A stretch of DNA of 64,000 nucleotides from Nectonema munidae (lineage: Eukaryota > Nematomorpha > Nectonematoida > Nectonematidae). Of this stretch, positions 1-9,900 are shown in pieces. The first letter of the stretch is position 1. Every line of letters starts with the position of its first letter. The stretch is taken from NCBI GenBank assembly GCA_030549495.1, contig JAUIRK010000950.1:155017-219016 (forward strand), read 5' to 3'. Position numbers and translations under genes: made by a program. The notes beneath the pieces are model-generated. The model did not search any database and was not told the DNA's origin. It worked only from the letters and a program-made list of their open reading frames with translations.

Positions 1-344
1 CACTTTATTCATATTTTTGACTCAAAAGTTTTGATAATTTTCAATTGATTGAGTTAATGATTTTATGAAGCCTACAGTTTAAGATTTTTTAATTTGAAGA
101 TCTTAGCTTCATCAGTTCCACCATACACACACAACATCGTTTTCAATTTTAAGTTTGATAAGATTTTCCCAAACAGTGGCTCGCCACCCCTGGTATGGTC
201 ACGGGGCTCTTGCAGAAAAGACTTGAGATTTGTCATCATTACATTTATAAACTTTTGCAAATTTGAATGTCATTATAATTGTTTTCTAACAATCAATCAA
301 TCTATCATTGTCATTTTTTAGTTCGTAGCTCATTTTTTCCATCT
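1..344. other. AT-rich sequence, no gene recognised
   Basis: Only short open frames occur here. A GC-richer patch near 175-215 stands out but matches nothing I recognise. This may be the outer part of the repeat that becomes recognisable at about 345. Confidence 0.3.
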
Positions 345-2220
345 TATTCTTTATCCTAGTTTGTTTTTCGCTCATTCAAATCCATCTAATATTCTGCTTC
401 GTCTTTCTGTCGCTTTCCTCAAGTTTTACCTCCTTTACGTTATTTTACTTTAAAAGTTATCTCCCTACTTAATGTCCATCTCTCAAGTGACTTATGACTT
501 TACTTTAAATTCAAGAATGTCATGTTTTTCCTATAGTACTTTTTCATTTCACATTTACGAAGAAATTTATGAAAATTTGGAAGCTCCAGTTTCAACAAAT
601 ATACCTGGTCACCCCATGCTACTCTCCGGGAGAGTTGTAAGTATAAATATAAGAAACTTTTTTCGTCATTCATCTGATCCTCAAAGAAAATGTATCTAAT
701 ATTTTTTCGATTTTTAAATCGTCTTTGACACCTATTTACCATATATACAACATGAAAATGTTGAAACTTGAATGTAACTTTAAGTAAGTTTTATATTTTT
801 TTTGGTTTGTATTGATTTTTTTAGATCAAACCATCATAAACATTTGAAATTAAATCATTGTTATCAAGGTTTCAATATTCATCATCTATTATCCTATTTT
901 GCAATATTGCTTTATATTGGTTAAAATGGTGACCAGAAAATTAAGACATCTGGCTTGAGACTACAATTGGAGGCGAAATGTTCACAAGATTTGATAACAA
1001 GAAAAATCGCAAAGTAAATGACAAAATCAGTCCATTTCGTATATTCAAGATCACTTTTCAAAGTTTTGGACATCTTCATTCTGCTATCACTATTGATGAA
1101 CAACTCGTGGCTTAAGAGATTAAGTTTTATCATATATGTGATTCAAAATACTACAATTATGTTAACGGAAATATATGTATTAGCATTACAAGATTCGTGT
1201 TATTTTTCTGGTTCAATTGTTAAAAGATAGGTAGAAAGAAATGTTCCGCCATGATGTGGTATATACACACAGGAAAAGTTTAAGTTAAGTAGTAAAAGTT
1301 TATCCCTTTATGGAAATATTATGTCAAATAAAGATTCTTACCTATTATTTTCAGAACCACACATCTCATAGAACTGAATTTATGGGAGTGTGAAAGTCAC
1401 ATAATTTATTCCAGTTATGTTTCTATCAGAGCGTACATTCCAAAAAACACGCTCGCAGAAATTATAAAGTTGTTTGCGTGCTTTCTTCTCAACACAAAAA
1501 TGTGCAGATCAGAAAAATCGGTTCCAGTCCTGAAAATCTGGTCACTCACAATAAATAAAAAGGTAGCGTCGATGTGGGAAAATGGATGACAAAAGCTTAT
1601 CCTGCATACGAACAAAACAGAAAAGGGACCCTGGCTGCCTTTTGTAACTATCTGGAGATTTGTGCATTCTACAAATTAAATTTTTTTATTATTAAATAAA
1701 AAAAAGAAACTTGCTTCTGTATCATTAGGAGAATGCATGAAAGTTTGTTCTTCCATACTTGAATTACTCAGAAAAATAAAGTCTCTTTTTATTTTTTTAT
1801 GGGTTTTAAGAATTTGAACCTTTCAAGTTAACACATCTGTATAAAAAAGGAGCATCTTGTCATTTTTGATTTTCAAAAAAAAACAAGGCGATGTGAAAAG
1901 TGTACGGTTTTTTTTAAATGCAAAATACATTTTTCTTATTTACGTCTTAATTACAAATAACTTTTATTTTTTCTTTCAATAAATTATCTATTTGTTTTTA
2001 AAGAGTATAAATTTGAATAAAACTTTTTTGAACTAACGCTATTTATGAGAAAAAATAATTGAAAAAGGTATTTCTTTTAACATCATATCGTTTCTGGAGA
2101 CAAATAGCTTCTTTTTTTTAGCTGTTTTGAAAGAATACTTGAAAATAGAAATTTACGTTGAACTTTCAAGAGTGCTTTCTATTGACATTCTTTATTCAAA
2201 ATCCATTTGAAAAATTTGGA
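345..2220. repeat. Dispersed repeat, copy A
   Basis: The stretch about 345-960 is clearly similar, with scattered substitutions and small indels, to 24552-25165, and about 1945-2220 is similar to 25190-25425 in the same order and orientation. Shared landmarks include the block around 465-490, the block around 870-945 and the one around 2040-2070. Copy A holds roughly 980 bp (about 960-1945) that copy B lacks, so one copy has an insertion or the other a deletion. No long coding frame is seen, so it is either non-autonomous or too decayed to classify. Confidence 0.7.
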
Positions 2221-2980
2221 GAAAAAAATTTCAATCAATAATGCCAACTGATCATAAAGATAGGTCTGGAATAATAAAGGGGTAGGGAATTGTCTCAGCG
2301 AATTGTCAAATAGAAGAGAGTCGTCATGAATTGGAAATTATCGTAGTTGTATAAGGGGGAGGAGAGAGCATTACAAGGAAGGTAGTTTACATTATTATTA
2401 TTTAAAATCTGGATATATTACAACAACTCTTGCATTTGATATCACCCTCGGCCTCTTCCCCTTTCCCTATTCAATCTCCAATGTTTATGCTTAATAGGGA
2501 AGCCTAGATCGGTCTATAAATACCACACGATTCAAAAACTTTTTATGAAACACTTGAATTACGTTTAGACAATAATAATTGCAATGATATTACAAAAAAT
2601 TTTGCATTATACATTTTTTCGAGTGTCATCTAAATGTGTAGCAAAGTTTTTTGAATAAACAATACAATCGATACAGCCAAATTTTCTATTTGTTTTCAAT
2701 ATTTTAAAATTAAAATAATGGATGGCGTTAAATCGAAAAAATCAAAATATTCATAACACTTTATAATACATTTTTAACATTAAAAAAGTGAATATACTTG
2801 AAAGGAAGTTCTAAAATAATAAACTCAGATATGAAAACTTAAGACGCGTAAATGAATAATATATCATAAGCAATTATTGCAATCAAAAATTGAGTGAGTT
2901 TTACAAATAAACTTTAAACAAATTTTACATTTTCTTGTAGATCGAATCTTTTTAGGCATACACTTATAACAAAATCCTCT
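2221..2980. other. AT-rich sequence, nothing recognised
   Basis: No coding similarity, inverted repeat or RNA gene was recognised on either strand. Confidence 0.3.
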
Positions 2981-2984
2981 TTAA

Positions 2985-3900
2985 TCAGATGATGGAACAG
3001 CTACTTCAGAATTGAATCCATAAAAAGTGAGAATTGACTTTATTTTGAAGTTAATTTGAGAAGTAGAAGCTCTCACCCTCATTGCTTGTTCATTCGAAGA
3101 CGTAGTTAGTTTTTTAAGGAAGATCTTTCTTCCATTATTCATTTTAGAAGGATATTCTTCAGGAGCATATTTAGAAATGATGTATGAGTTCACACAAGCC
3201 ATATCAAGGTAGTTTGAGAAGGTTGCAATAGTCCATCTTCTACACGGTTTATGAGAGCTGAACTATTCATCATTATTTTCCCAAGGTCTGTACCACTTAT
3301 ATATCTGTTATACTCTAACAAAGAATCAGTTTTATAATTTTTACTTGAAAATATAATTTGCTTTCTGTGCTGGGAAGACAACATATAACCAAACCTTGAA
3401 ATTACGCTAGACATATTTCTTGGATATATACGCTGATAGTGAGGATATAAAGGAAGCCAAACCTTAGGAAAAAACATTCTTGAAGACATTACAGTCTCAC
3501 ATATTGTGTGGTCTCAAGCTAAAGCCCATTTACCAATTTCTAAAGAAGTGAAAATCTGTCTATGAAGATCTCATAATCATAAGGAAGACAAGTGTCATCT
3601 ATGAGCCTTTTCAAAATTGATAAATGAGGTAAAGTAGATTCTATCACACAATCCAGAAATATAAATTTGAGGTTTTAAAAATAAAAACTCTTGGAATCGT
3701 TGAAAAGGTAAAGCTTGAGGCCATGCTGTTCTGTTTTTTTAGTGTCATAGACCTTTATATTACATCAACCTCTTAAGCTCACCAACTGTAACAGCTACAT
3801 TGGGTGTCCAATAGAGAGAAAATACTTCATAAAATTGGTCATGGAGAACTAGAATAGCTGAAAATTTGTCTTCAGGATTTCTTTGACTTTTGGTTAAGTC
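2985..3900 (-). mobile_element. Decayed piggyBac transposase fragment
   Basis: On the minus strand the translation carries piggyBac (DDE_Tnp_1_7 type) landmarks in order. First comes a block like FIDRFFTSLEIGKW (about 3520-3560), which holds the second catalytic aspartate. Then LLEYNRYISGTDLGK (about 3290-3330) corresponds to the conserved YNRxMxGVD region with the third aspartate. Then DMACVNSYIISKY and a basic FLKKL stretch follow (about 3110-3205). The frame changes near 3230, where RRWTIATFSNYLDMACVNS is split between two frames. Further breaks lie upstream. The copy resembles the piggyBac elements at 50.8 and 55.7 kb, for example in the SGLxDRxYF block. It looks like a dead relic; no TTAA-flanked ends were found. 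Confidence 0.7.
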
Positions 3901-5500
3901 CATACTAGTGCTCCGCGCATCCACAAAAGATTAAAACGTCTAATACGAATTATTTTTCAGTCTAGCTAACACAACTGCCAATGGATACTGGCTACGGAGC
4001 ATTGAAGTTCGCTATCGAAAAAATTTAATGAAAGAAATTATAGCTCGTTTGGATAGTGGCCAAGATGAAACAATGAAGAAGGCTGCAAAGTCTATCACAA
4101 ATACTTGATGCTCTACATTTGTTAAAGATTCCTAGAACAACGTTTCAATTAAAACACTTTTAGATTGAATGAAGAAAATGAATCCTTGAATTAACAAAAG
4201 AAGAAACAGGAGATATTAATTAAGCAGAAAATGTTAGTTTAACTGATAATTTTATTTATTGTGATAAATAGGTTAAATTTTTTGAAACATCCAAAGAAGT
4301 TCCAGTTAATGCAAGTTATGATAATAAAACCGCAAAAAAAGAAGAAATAAAAATATCTCCCTTAGAATCCTTACAAATGAAAGACAAATAAAAAAAAATT
4401 GGAGTTATCTAAAAAAGTAGAAAAATCTCTTCAAGATACAAAAAGAGTAAGCCAATCCTCAATCCATGATTATTTTTAAAGTAATGTACATTTGCATAAA
4501 CTACATTTTTGACAAATAATAAAATTTTCTTGTTTAAATTTTGTTTGTGATTAGTAAATTACTCTATTTTTTTGGATATAATAAGCATACGCTTGAGCAG
4601 TCCACAATGAGTGCTTATATCGAGTGTGACAGTGAATTTTTTCATTTTAGTATATAATAATATGGCGAGAGGCGTTACGTCTCCCGCGTGGTCTTGGCAG
4701 GACACTGATACTTAATGAATTAAAAAATACCCCTTAGACCCCCCCCCCCCCACCCTTAATTTTTTGTTAAGTGCGGGCTCTGTGTTGAAGGCAATTTATT
4801 TATTTTGACTTTATAGTTATTATTTGTTTCTTAAATATACATGTTTAGATTCCATAACCTGAAATTTTTGAAACTATATCACCTTTTCATGATTTAGACT
4901 GAATAGGTGGCAAACTGAAATTGTTTTAGAGCGAAACATTGTCAGATATATTTATCACGTGACAGATTTTTGGTCAGCCAAAATTTAGTATCTGTTAATA
5001 TTGAGTGAACAATTTGATTTAGTATTCTTCCTTCCTGAAAAATAAACAGAGAATGTTTTTGCAGGAAAAAAACTGAATTTCGAGATGAAAAGTGTTAAAA
5101 AGTGGGAAATGGTACTAAAATATATTTCTTGTTCCAAACAAAGTACATTTATGTATAAGTATTACTTTTTGCAAGCAAACAGTAAAAGCTGTTTTGTAGG
5201 AATAGTTTGTCTGGTTCTTATATTATTATTATTATCATTTTCATTTATCAAAATGAGAGAATTGAAATGCGAGTAAAATCCACATTATAAATATAGAAAA
5301 ATTGGATATTCTAAAGACAATAATATATTGACTTCAAATCTCATTATGCAATAAAAGAAGTTCTTTGCTATTTTAGATTTGTACTAAAAAATAATAAATT
5401 TTATTTCAAAGTATTTGTGCAAATCGTTCCATTAGAAAAAATTAGAGCATGTTTTATTTATAAAGCTAAAATCAATATTTGGAAACCTAACATGCATTAT
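3901..5500. other. AT-rich sequence, no gene recognised
   Basis: Short broken frames around 3960-4110 (+) might be a decayed transposase N-terminus, but I cannot name a family. A run of C lies at 4740-4751. Nothing else was recognised. Confidence 0.25.
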
Positions 5501-5512
5501 TAATTTTATTCC

Positions 5513-5555
5513 ACATTTACTTATTTTAAAAGTGCATGATAAAATAAGTAAATGT
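5513..5555. repeat. Perfect 16-bp hairpin
   Basis: Positions 5513-5528 and 5540-5555 are exact reverse complements separated by an 11-base loop. The stem is AT-rich. It could be a structured RNA stem, the remnant of an inverted repeat or chance in AT-rich DNA; there is no flanking gene to help decide. Confidence 0.6.
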
Positions 5556-5705
5556 AAAAAAAGTCGATCACAAAGAAAAAGGTTGAACGTCCATGTTTAC
5601 TAGACTCTCTAGAGTTAAAATACAAGAAGGTATTTTTTCACAACTTGACAAATTAAAAATAGCAATTAAAAAAGACAACCCACACTTAATATATTATTTT
5701 ACTAG

Positions 5706-5833
5706 TTTACCCTTTGAGGATTAGTGTGACACCGGTGTACCAAGAAATAATAATCGTCTGCTTACAACATACGAAAGTCCATTGAAGAAAAGCAGACGAT
5801 TGTTCTTCAAAATTCTGGTCCTCAAAGTGTTAA
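5706..5833. mobile_element. piggyBac-type MITE
   Basis: The left end reads TTTA-CCCTTTGAGGATTAG. The right end, reverse complemented, reads TTAA-CACTTTGAGGACCAG, so the ends are near-identical inverted repeats next to TTAA or near-TTAA sites, as expected of piggyBac insertion. Inside is a perfect 12-bp inverted pair (AATCGTCTGCTT and its complement). At about 128 bp it has no coding capacity and would depend on a transposase supplied in trans. Confidence 0.55.
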
Positions 5834-6212
5834 AAAGTATTCGAGAAAAAGTATTTTATAATCATGCAATCTAACTAACTAAGGAAAAGTCAGACTATTA
5901 ACTTTTATATGATTCAAAAGGGGACGATACGAAGGCAACAAAGCGTGAGTTGGATAAATTGAGGCTGAAGTGTATTCAAATGAACTGGTGATTTAAATAG
6001 GGATGAGCTAAATCAAAATGCTACTTGTACAAGGTTTTTCTTTACAAATACCAAAAATAAATATATGAAGTGAGATCGATTATAAGGAATATAAAGTGTA
6101 ATTTCACTCCAAAGAGTTGAAGAAAAATATAATTGATTTAGATGAAATTTGCGAAACAAACTACGACTTTGGTGCTGGGTTAAGCATTTAAATAAGCAGC
6201 GCTTAGCGTAGC

Positions 6213-6246
6213 TATAAATAGACGTGGGCTCAAGGAGTTTTCACAG
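6213..6246 (+). promoter_or_regulatory. TATA box and initiator of glycine-rich gene
   Basis: TATAAATA at 6213-6220 lies about 28 bp upstream of TCACAGT (6241-6247), which resembles the arthropod initiator. The start codon is at 6268, giving a short 5' leader of about 25 bases. Confidence 0.6.
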
Positions 6247-6267
6247 TATTCTTCTTTTGACTCCAAG

Positions 6268-6687
6268 ATGCAAAAACTAAGCGCCCTCGTTCTAACGGTT
6301 TTCTTGCTTATTTCGGTGAGCATAGCGCCTGCGGTGGATGACATCTGCGAAGACAAAGAAGATGGCATCACTTTCCCAAGAAAGGAATCCAAAGTAGAGT
6401 ACATAGAATGCGTTGATGGCGAGAGCGCTTTGAAAGAATGCGAAGAAAACATGATATTTGACAGGGAAGAATTGAAGTGTGTTCCTTCGAGCTTAGAAAG
6501 GGGACGACGACACTTTGGAGGTGGCTTTTATGGGGGTGGTAGATATGGAGGAGGTGGCTTTTATGGGGGTGGTAGATATGGAGGAGGTGGCTTTTATGGA
6601 GGCGGAGGGAGATATGGTGGTGGCTTTTATGGGGGCGGAAGGAGGTATGGAGGAGGATTCCATGGCGGAAGAAGATTTTATGGTTAA
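6268..6687 (+). CDS. Secreted glycine-rich protein with chitin-binding-like domain
   Basis: This single-exon gene of 139 codons starts with a clear signal peptide (residues 1-22, hydrophobic LVLTVFLLISVSI). Residues about 24-75 hold four cysteines (ICE, IEC, KEC, LKC) spaced like a reduced peritrophin or CBM14 chitin-binding domain, which normally has six. Residues 83-139 are a Gly/Tyr/Phe/Arg tail built from an approximately 11-residue repeat (GGGGFYGGGRY), encoded by a 33-bp DNA unit repeated almost exactly. The make-up fits a cuticle, peritrophic-matrix or antimicrobial secreted protein of ecdysozoans; the exact role cannot be told. The start is supported by the TATA box 55 bp upstream, and two AATAAA signals overlap or follow the stop. 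PNPT1 is convergent downstream. Confidence 0.85.
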   Translation: MQKLSALVLTVFLLISVSIAPAVDDICEDKEDGITFPRKESKVEYIECVDGESALKECEENMIFDREELKCVPSSLERGRRHFGGGFYGGGRYGGGGFYGGGRYGGGGFYGGGGRYGGGFYGGGRRYGGGFHGGRRFYG

Positions 6688-6701
6688 TAAAATTGAATAA
6701 A
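6686..6701 (+). terminator. Poly(A) signals of glycine-rich gene
   Basis: AATAAA occurs at 6686-6691, overlapping the stop codon, and again at 6696-6701. Confidence 0.55.
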
Positions 6702-6733
6702 ATTTTAGAAAAGTGATACATTTATTTAATATT

Positions 6734-6843
6734 AGGTGGTGGTGGCTTTTATGGGGGCAGAGGGAGATATGGAGGTGGCTTTTATGGGGGCAGAAGGAGA
6801 TATGGCGATAAAATTGTAATGATAAATTTATTTAACGTTCGAT
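6734..6843 (+). repeat. Duplicated 3' end of glycine-rich gene
   Basis: After the poly(A) signals the sequence repeats the gene's 3' end. There are two more copies of the Gly-Tyr coding repeat (6736-6805), followed by a diverged copy of the 3' UTR that shares the TTTATTTAA block. The repeat begins directly after ATTAG, which could act as a 3' splice site, so it could be an alternative last exon ending in a different tail. A simple tandem duplication is the more cautious reading. Confidence 0.65.
6827..6832 (-). terminator. PNPT1: Poly(A) signal of PNPT1
   Basis: AATAAA on the minus strand, 13 bp beyond the PNPT1 stop codon. It lies inside the duplicated 3' end of the convergent glycine-rich gene. 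Confidence 0.5.
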
Positions 6844-6844
6844 T

Positions 6845-6970
6845 TTAGGCTGTCGAAGTTAGCTGCAACACTTTTCTGGACAATTGAATATTACCAAATT
6901 CGTTTTTTCCAAAATATTTTACCAAAATTTCTTGACCTTCGAATAGGTTTAGAGCTGATGCATGCTTGAT
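6845..6970 (-). CDS. PNPT1: PNPT1 exon 16, S1 domain end
   Basis: Encodes [20 protein letters not shown] and ends [12 protein letters not shown]-stop. It matches the family's HPTALGLEVGQEIQVKYFG and RLSRKVLQ blocks. The 3' splice site is a run of T followed by CAG at 6971; the intron upstream is 51 bp (6971-7021). Confidence 0.9.
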   Translation of the reverse strand: MKHASALNLFEGQEILVKYFGKNEFGNIQLSRKVLQLTSTA

Positions 6971-9900
6971 CTGAAAAAATAATAAAATAATGGTGTGTGA
7001 GATGGTAGAAACAGAAGTTACGTCTCTAACATCAAGCTGCGTGTTCGGTATTTTAACAAGTGGGAAACTGGGGTGTATAGATACAAGCACGCAGTCGTTC
7101 AAAATTTCAACGATCGTTGCCTTGATGACACTCCTAAACAGACAAAAAAAAGGTCTCTTTGTTCAAGAAAGGAAAAGTGGGAGTACCCAAAAGTGAAGAT
7201 GGACTCCAAATTGACGTCACTTTTAAACTCTTCGTTTAGCAAAGATAACGCAGAATTGAGAGCTTGTTGATTCGCTGCAAACGCAGAGAGAGTCGTTTCG
7301 TCAATGCAATTAAATACGACGTCTATCAAAAAGTGAAAATATAAAAATGAATTTTATAGAATATTATTACCAGTCTGTGAAGAAACTCTTCTAAGGACTA
7401 AGCGCGATGATCGTAGAGCTTTGGACATCTTATGAATAGGCAGAGTGATTTTGTGTGTTATAGGAAGTAAGCTTTTGTCTTTGACTGTTGATTTGCTGAT
7501 TAAGCTATGCATCTTATCAATGATTTGTAGGTTTGCTTCGTAAGCTGCTTTTAGCGACTTTTCCAAAAAACTTAATGATATGCCATCACTCAATTTAACA
7601 TCCAACTAAAAATATAAATAAATACCTCATTATGTGTAAATATATTTAAAACGAATGAATTTTTAAAAATATCAAGATTAGCATTTATGCAATCGTGTTA
7701 CAGATCAGATCGAAAATCATCAGCTGTTTTCTAGAAAAAACAAGTCTCATTTTAAATTATCCCTAAATTTCATCCTAAGACAATTACCATTATTTTATTC
7801 TTTTCTAAATTAACTTTTTTTGTATGGATAAGTTTTTATAATTGAATTTTATCTACTTAAATCAAAATCACCCGATTCTATAAACGAATATTTTTAATCC
7901 TTAAAATGATTCTTTTCCAAAGGATAAATGCTGTTCAAAAAAACGAACCAATTTTGATTGATTAGAAGGATATAGGTATTTTTTGTCTTTTTGATATTGT
8001 CCATATATCATTCTCTACCAAAAAAAGAAAGTTTTTTCATTTAGTTAATAATAATAAGATAAACTTGAAAGACATTTCATGAAACATGAATTTTTCACAA
8101 AGAAATTAGTATGGAAGAATCCATTGTTCCATGCTTCGGTTCTCATAGTTTCAAGCAATTTATAAAAGAAAAAGCTCTGGTGCATGTGCTCTTCCACAGA
8201 ACATCCTGAGTCCTTTGGGATATAAAGTTGTAAACGTCTTCTATTGAAAACACATCCGAATATGAATCTTATTTTAGGAACTTTTTACTACGTGTAAACT
8301 TCTATAATGCACTGAATATCCAAAAATATACGTGTTGAGTAGGGTGTCCCAAAAAAGTAAAGTTAAAAACAAAAAAAAATTTATTTTTCAAAAAAACAAA
8401 AATTACACAAAATTACTTTTTTTGGAGAAGCTATTGCTTTTCTGTTACACTCAATCGTTTGAAAAAAGGACTCTACAAAGAAGATTAAGGTCATTAATTG
8501 GAGCATTCACAGCATGCGGAGAGTTAAACCAAGCTTCTACGTAAACCGAAACAATGAAAACGCATATTCTTCCCAGACTATTTTCTTCATATTGTGTTAA
8601 ATCAAACAATTCTCAAAATAAAAATATTTTAAGACAGTATATACACTTTGCCATCCAGCGAGCTCTGTTGTAAGCTCCAGGTTGTTTTATTTTATAATTC
8701 ATCTCTCCTAGAAACGCAAGGCTTAGTTTTAATAATTCTAAATAATCATCACAACGTTGCTTTTTTTATGTTCATTTTTCATAAATTCCATACTTCTGGT
8801 TTTTTTGTGAAACCATAGATCAAGAGAAACTTGCTCAACTTGGATTTCAAAAGATTTATAAGAATGAGCTGATATAGAGGACCATTTTAATTTAAATCTT
8901 TCGCAAATTCCAATAAAAGGACCCGTTGAAACAAAAAATGAATCAAAGACTGCAGATATAAGCAATTCATGAATATGATGTCGGCAAGGAAAAAAAGCAA
9001 AGGATGATCAATTTGGTTTTGAATAAGTGAACAAGCTCCTTTATTAACTCCAGAGTTTACAGCGGTTGTATCAAAACACAATCCAGCAATCCATGGTAAG
9101 CAAGAAGGCCAATCTTTAAGTACTTTCAAAACTGTGTCAGCAATAATCTTACCTGATCCTTGAGACAACTCAGGAACTGCAAGAATTTTTTCAATATTTT
9201 TTTCCGGATACGACGCCTTTCCGATTTTTTAATTGAAGAGTTCCTGAGTATTTTGGTGTCAAAATGTATAATTAAAGAAGTATTTGAAAAAAATTTTCTT
9301 TGATAGCCTGAGTTAAAGAACTTCGATTTTTTTTTCTTGATCTGTGCATGGAAGAACTTGAAAAGGTCATTAGATTTAAATTAACGCCAGCAGATGACAA
9401 GGCTGGAGCAACAATATGCACGGCTTTTCGAATAGAAGTGCCTGTTCTGTCTAAAGCGGCTATAAACTCTTCATTATTTAGCATTTCCTTTTGTTTGTTT
9501 GTTTTTAAGATTTTTGTCGGTGTCTTCCTAAAAGCTGAAGTTGATGGTGCACAAGATGGCTCATAATCTGCTTCATTTATGTCATTGTCAGAAAAAATTG
9601 TGTTTCTAAAGCAACATCTCCAGAAGCTTTTTCTTAACAATTTTTATAATATAAATTTCTCTTGATTTTTCTTTTTATATTTTTAGAAAATGTTTTATCT
9701 TCTCAACCAATAAACATATTTCTCTTTTCTCTTTGATCTTTAAGAAAAGCTAAATCTTTGTTTTTTATCAAAATTTTAGATTGTAGATGTGCGATGTCAA
9801 ACAAACTATTCAATTATTTATCAAAGTCTTTAAATTTTTTAGAGTGTAAAGCAGATAGACGCTTTTTATTTTTCATTAATGTTTCATCTTTTTCATAGAA

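Noticed and set aside
4740-4752. C-run as a regulatory or structural element
   Set aside because: An isolated homopolymer with no surrounding feature.
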